Shown piece after piece: positions 55,701 through 61,700 of a stretch of 64,000 bases of DNA. Under the pieces are notes generated by a model. That model worked only from the letters and a program-made list of their open reading frames with translations, did not search any database and had not been told where the DNA came from. Numbering within the stretch: the first letter of the stretch is position 1; the number at the start of each line of letters is the position of its first letter. The DNA is from Temnopleurus reevesii (taxonomy: Eukaryota > Echinodermata > Echinoidea > Temnopleuroida > Temnopleuridae): NCBI GenBank assembly GCA_036244855.1, contig BQKZ01000606.1:70291-134290 (forward strand). Direction: 5' to 3'. The translations under genes and the position numbers were made by a program.

Positions 55701-58700
55701 TATTATTTCTTTTTTTTTTTGGAGGGGTATTCATATTTTTATAGCCATGTTTTCCACATCAATAGAATGTTCTCTGTGAAACTATCAATATCAGATCACC
55801 AACAATGGTCTGCGTATAGCCAAATAACTGGCATCATTAATGCACAGCTACATCAATCATTATTACTGAATCTAAATGACCATGAACGGTCTTTGTTCTA
55901 CCTGTCAAAACTTGCCTAGAATATTTTGTTTTCATTCATGATTTGATTGAAATCTATAGTATCCAAACATTCAAGCATTAAATATTCAAGATCTCTTCTT
56001 TTACTCATGGACCTCGATATAATCATCAATAAATTTATTTGGTAGATGATGTAAAAATTTTTTTTTTAATTCTGGTTGAGCCATTTTCACAGGCTCAGTA
56101 GGTGAAGGGTAAACAAATAATTTTTGGGGAGGTGACCCTTATGGATAATTTTCATATACATCCATTCCAAAATTACATTTTAGGAACCAACATATCAGAA
56201 ATGTGTATATATATTCTTAATCAAACGGGTAATCAAAGTAGAGAGAGAGTTTTAGTTTTATTCAAAAGCCTATGAATAATTCAGTCGCGTTAACTAACAC
56301 TATCTACAATGTGCTACAAAACAGTGATTTTTATCTAAAAAACAGATTAACATTCCCTTTTTGCAACTTGATTTTATCCAAGCAAACGAGTCAATTAAAG
56401 GAGGACTCCGGACCAAGAATTTCTTGCTCTGATTCAAAGCGCAAAAATCAGACAAACAGATGAAAAAAAAGTTTGAGCGAAAACGGACAACAAATAAAAA
56501 AGTTATGAATATTTGAAAAATATCTTAAGATTTTCAAAATAGTTATATTTTTGGCCAATTTGTAACNNNNNNNNNNNNNNNNNNNNNNNNNNNNNNNNNN
56601 NNNNNNNNNNNNNNNNNNNNNNNNNNNNNNNNNNNNNNNNNNNNNNNNNNNNNNNNNNNNNNNNNNNNNNNNNNNNNNNNNNNNNNNNNNNNNNNNNNNN
56701 NNNNNNNNNNNNNNNNNNNNNNNNNNNNNNNNNNNNNNNNNNNNNNNNNNNNNNNNNNNNNNNNNNNNNNNNNNNNNNNNNNNNNNNNNNNNNNNNNNNN
56801 NNNNNNNNNNNNNNNNNNNNNNNNNNNNNNNNNNNNNNNNNNNNNNNNNNNNNNNNNNNNNNNNNNNNNNNNNNNNNNNNNNNNNNNNNNNNNNNNNNNN
56901 NNNNNNNNNNNNNNNNNNNNNNNNNNNNNNNNNNNNNNNNNNNTAGCCAAATAACTGGCATCATTAATGTACAGCTACATCAATCATTATTATTAAATCT
57001 AAATGACCATGAAAGGTCTTTGTTCTACCTGTCAAAACTTGCCTAGAATATCTTGTTTTCATTAATGATTTGATTGAAGTCTATAGTATCCAAACATTCA
57101 AGAATCTTAGATATCCAAGATTTCTTCTTTTACTCATGGATCTTGAAATAATCATCAATAAATTCATTTGGTGGATGATGTAAAAGTTTTTTTTTTAATT
57201 AATTTCTGGTTGAGCCATTTTCAGAGGCTCAGTAGGTGGAGGGTAACAAAATAACTTGTTTGGAGGTGACCCTTATGGATAATTTTCATGCGCATCCCAT
57301 TCTAAAATTACATCTTAATCAAACGGGTAATCAAAGGAGAAAGAGAGAAGGAGTTTTAGTTTTATTCAAAAGCCTATGAATAATTCAGTCTCGTTAACTA
57401 ACGCTATCTACAATATGCTACAAAACCGTGATTTTTATCTAAAAAACATATTACATTCCCTCTTCGCAAATTGGTTTTATCCAAGCAAACGGGTCAATTA
57501 AAAGCACTGATGTGCAGCAGAAGGGATTAAAAATATGTGAAGGATGTAAACAACCAGAGAGAGAAGGCTGTTAAATTTATATGACATACCAAACACATTT
57601 ATTATCTTTTCAAGGTTTCAGGTAACTCGTTTGAAGGAGAATGGCGAGACATGCTGATCGAGTGAACATACATGTACCTGTATGGAATAGACTGTCTGGA
57701 CTTTACAGATCTGTGAACAACTGTTTCATATCAGAAAAAAAACAGCTATAGCTCCCCTCCCCCCTCGAAAAAAAAGAGGATTCATAGAACATGGAGCCTG
57801 GATTGGGTGTCTTATTGACGTTCAAGTTCAAAGAATTTTCTTCTTTCTGTCTTACCCTTCATATTTTGAGGACATATCATTAGATGTTATAGAACTTCTA
57901 CCTAAATCTTACTGCACGTTCATAGAATGTAGTTTAAAGATCATTCAATAGCAGGGGATTAATTAATGCTCATATGTAAGCTGATTTGCAGATATTCAAA
58001 ATGAATCAAGGAACATTGATGCAGCACTACATGAATTGGTATTGGTAACAACGCCATGTTCATGAGGATGCTGCTTTCAGATTTTGTGTTAATGAATTTA
58101 CAGTGAGAGAAATGAGGAAATTATCTAGTAATTATGGAGAATTACTTGACCTTTCAAGCCCACAATTCTATACCCTGGTATCTGGCATATTCAAAGAAAT
58201 AGAAATCATCAAAATGCATTACTAACCGTTCATGAACCTGGTTGAATCTGAAAGTATGAAAACAGACTTGATTACTCTAGTGCATGTATTTAAACCAGAT
58301 ATTACCCTGTTCAATACACACCAGAATTAGCATTTACATTCTTGAAATTCTTCTGAATCGCATGCTATATCACTTCAAAACATCACAAGATTACGTAGTT
58401 GTTCAGGATGAGTGGATAATAAACAGAAAGGGGTTACACAACAGGTCATGCTAACAAAAACTTTCTATAAGTTAAATTTTGCAATGAACTATTTAGAAAA
58501 ATAGAAATATTAAAGTACAACTTCTGATTTATTGTGAATTTATTGGTAAGTTTTCTGTCACTTTGCTCCTACAGTAACAAAAACCTCTGTGTGTTTTTCT
58601 GACATACGGAATGAGGAAGTAGCTTTGATAGAGATTTTCCCAATACACTCAAAAGAAATATCTTCGTGCTCACTTTTGTAATGTCAAATATCACCAAATA

Positions 58701-61700
58701 ATCTGATAAGCTTGTACACATAATCAAATAGTCCCAACACCAAATACAGAATTGTGTTCAGAATGGTCTTCAGACACAATTGTGTTCTTTGAACATGAAA
58801 TGCAAACATTGTGGAGATTGATGATTAGTTAGTAGATTAGTTAGTAAAATAGCCAGTGCACTTCAACACTATCTGCTAGAATTTTTATGATATCACATCC
58901 TTAAAGATTGTTTTGTTAAAATGAGGAAGACATATTTTCAAATAAGCACTTCCTTAGTGATCTGCATGAGATCCAACAAAACTTGGCCACCTACAAACCG
59001 ACAAATGAACTTCCTGGTTCAAATTAGATGGGGAAGAAATGAAGATCAGAAGAGGGGACAAAAAGAAGCAAGAATATGTAGAATCATCCATATATGTACT
59101 TTTGTTCAGGGAATTGAAACAACAGCCCATACCTCATTTCCAAGAAAGAAAGTATGCATGCAGTACAACTGAATATCAAGACATTTTAGTATCAAACAGG
59201 CAAAAATTAATCTCAACATGACAAACTTTTATTCAATCAATCTGAAAATTAGACACTCAAGTTTATATAAGTTTGTTAATTTTTCTTCAAAAGCTTTTAA
59301 AGATTTTTCTATAAATTATGCTATTCTATATGCAACACATAGGAGTACAGTTCCTTCCATATTCTTCACTAATGTACTATTGTTGTATTAATTTGTTTGG
59401 TGTGGCATGATATCTTATACTTGGGGCACGTCTATTTTGAATGATCTTATATTATTGGCTGCACATAAATATTTCTTGTTATTGTGCACTGAATTTTCCC
59501 TTTAGCCAAGTTCCTGTTATTTCCCTAATTTATTTTTCTCTTCCTGATGGAGAAAATATTCAAACAGATGAAGGCCAGGAGAGAACAATTACTGAGATAT
59601 GTGTATAATGTAATAATGGTTGGCAGCTGAATATTTGGTTTGTCTGTGCATCCAAAACGAATAATCCAGCTGCTGCTCTGTCCACACACACACACACACA
59701 CCCAAAAACCAAGATCACCTGATTCTCCTCAAATGCATTGTCAATCAAATTTGGGGGTGTGGCCTATCACACACTCAAAACACAATGCAGTCCTCACACA
59801 GTGTTCATAGACATGCATATGCCCAGGTCAATGGGAGGCGGAGCTTCTGTGCAAGTGACTGGGTGAGGTGGATGATTGCCATGCATGTCATTTACATACC
59901 AATTAGCATCATACTTCTTGGTCAAGTGAGGGCAGTATTCAAAGAAATACAATCCTTTCAGAAACAATTTTGTAGTAAAATTCTTAGCTTCCCGAATTTG
60001 TAGTCGTATTGTTGAGTGCCTAATTTTTTTTTCAAAGAAGAAAAAAAAAACACTGTAAACTTGCCTGATATAGCAACAACTACGAAACACAAATTTTATC
60101 GAGAGATCTTACTACACAATTCATGAAAACGTTTTGACAGATTCCTTCTTTGGCAAACAAAAATTGGGGATTGCCCTCCTCTGCCAATTATTTCTTTTTT
60201 AAATAGCGTTGTTCTGTTGGTAACATTTTTTAAATTATTCTTTTTAAATTTTTTAAATATTTTGAAAACAAATTCCAAGTGAAAAATAAGACACAGAAGG
60301 GAGTAACAAAAGACATCTAAAAATTGTTTTCCAAGTTGATTTTTACATGTTTTTCTAGCTTTTTTTAAACTTAAGTATGTCAAAATAAATAATGAGGAAA
60401 TTCTGGTTTGGCGATTGTTAGAGTGTTGGTGGATGGGGTAACCAAATTAGTAATTTCAGTTTGGATATGCTAATACAAATGACAATTTACATACCATTCA
60501 GAATCCGTTCACAAATGCAAAGTCTAAACTGAACCAAAATGATTTTGTAAGAGAAGCAACAAAACATTCAGTCATACTCCTCACAAATCTAAACACTAAA
60601 AGTAACATCATCACATGAACCTGACCCTGCTTGCTGCAACTCACATTCCTTAGAGCTGTGATAGTAAACTAACAAATATTCAGAATTGAATGAAAAATGC
60701 CTCAAAAACCTACATTCTCTCTCTCTAGATCCATCAAAATGATAGGTACAAGATAACGCACAGCACTCTGACGTAACGAATAACCATCCAAAGGAGTGCA
60801 ACAATGGTACTATGATAAGGCCTAAAATAAAATTGATTGGCTGTCTCCATTGATCGACTCGACATGAACTTTCTTCTTTTTTTCATTTTTCCCTCAAATT
60901 AAAAAATCGCAGAACACAGTACAACAAAACAATTTTGTTCATTGGGCCTAATCAGCAGATTTGTCACAAAACAATCCTGCTTTTTAATATTGAAGGATTA
61001 GCAGTGCAGCTTTCATTCTTCTAGCACGCACTGTGAATATAGGGATGTTGATTTCAGTAAACGTACCACTTATGAACAGTCAACCAGAGGTGCATATCAA
61101 CATGTCCACTTCTTTCGTTCTGTCACTTTCAAAATCAGTTTCTATGTCAGTCCGCTCGATACAGAGTACATCTAATGACGTCACAATGGCACATGACAGA
61201 TCACACATACAAAATTGCATGCTTGCCGCAGATGAGCGAGCAAACATTAAAGTTGAAAATTCACTTAACATATTAGATTCATTCGTGAGTAGCTTGTTAC
61301 AGATGAAACATATATGGTTTGAAAGAGGTTCATCGTGGTGAAGAATAATTGAAGAGAGTTGATCAGTTGTCTCACGATGTGCAAACGTACAACGTTAGTA
61401 TAGTGACGTTTCGGCTGCTATATACTGCTAGCCTTCATCAGACTATATGAAGATAGACTGCGCTGCGCGCGCCTTATATTGCCTCGGGAGAGGCCCGGAG
61501 CAATATGAAACATAGTTGTAATGAAACATAGTTGTGATGTAGCAATGAACAGATGCGCAAAATTATGACATACATACATTTGCATCGAACGGTAAGTGCC
61601 GTGCAAATTGAAACCAGATTATTTAGGATAAGTTTCCTACCTGAGTATGTAAATCCACTGATGCTCTCCCAGCATACTGTGCCATACGATGGCGGTAATT

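Larger units (their letters stand above)
10427..61640 (-). other. 51.2-kb DIS3 intron between exons C and D
   Basis: The intron starts with gtagg after exon C and ends with aatttag before exon D. The flanking exons are contiguous at protein level, so no coding exon is missing from it. It holds nearly all the mobile elements, segment duplications and N gaps in the window. No nested gene with a recognisable domain was found on either strand. Confidence 0.8.
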
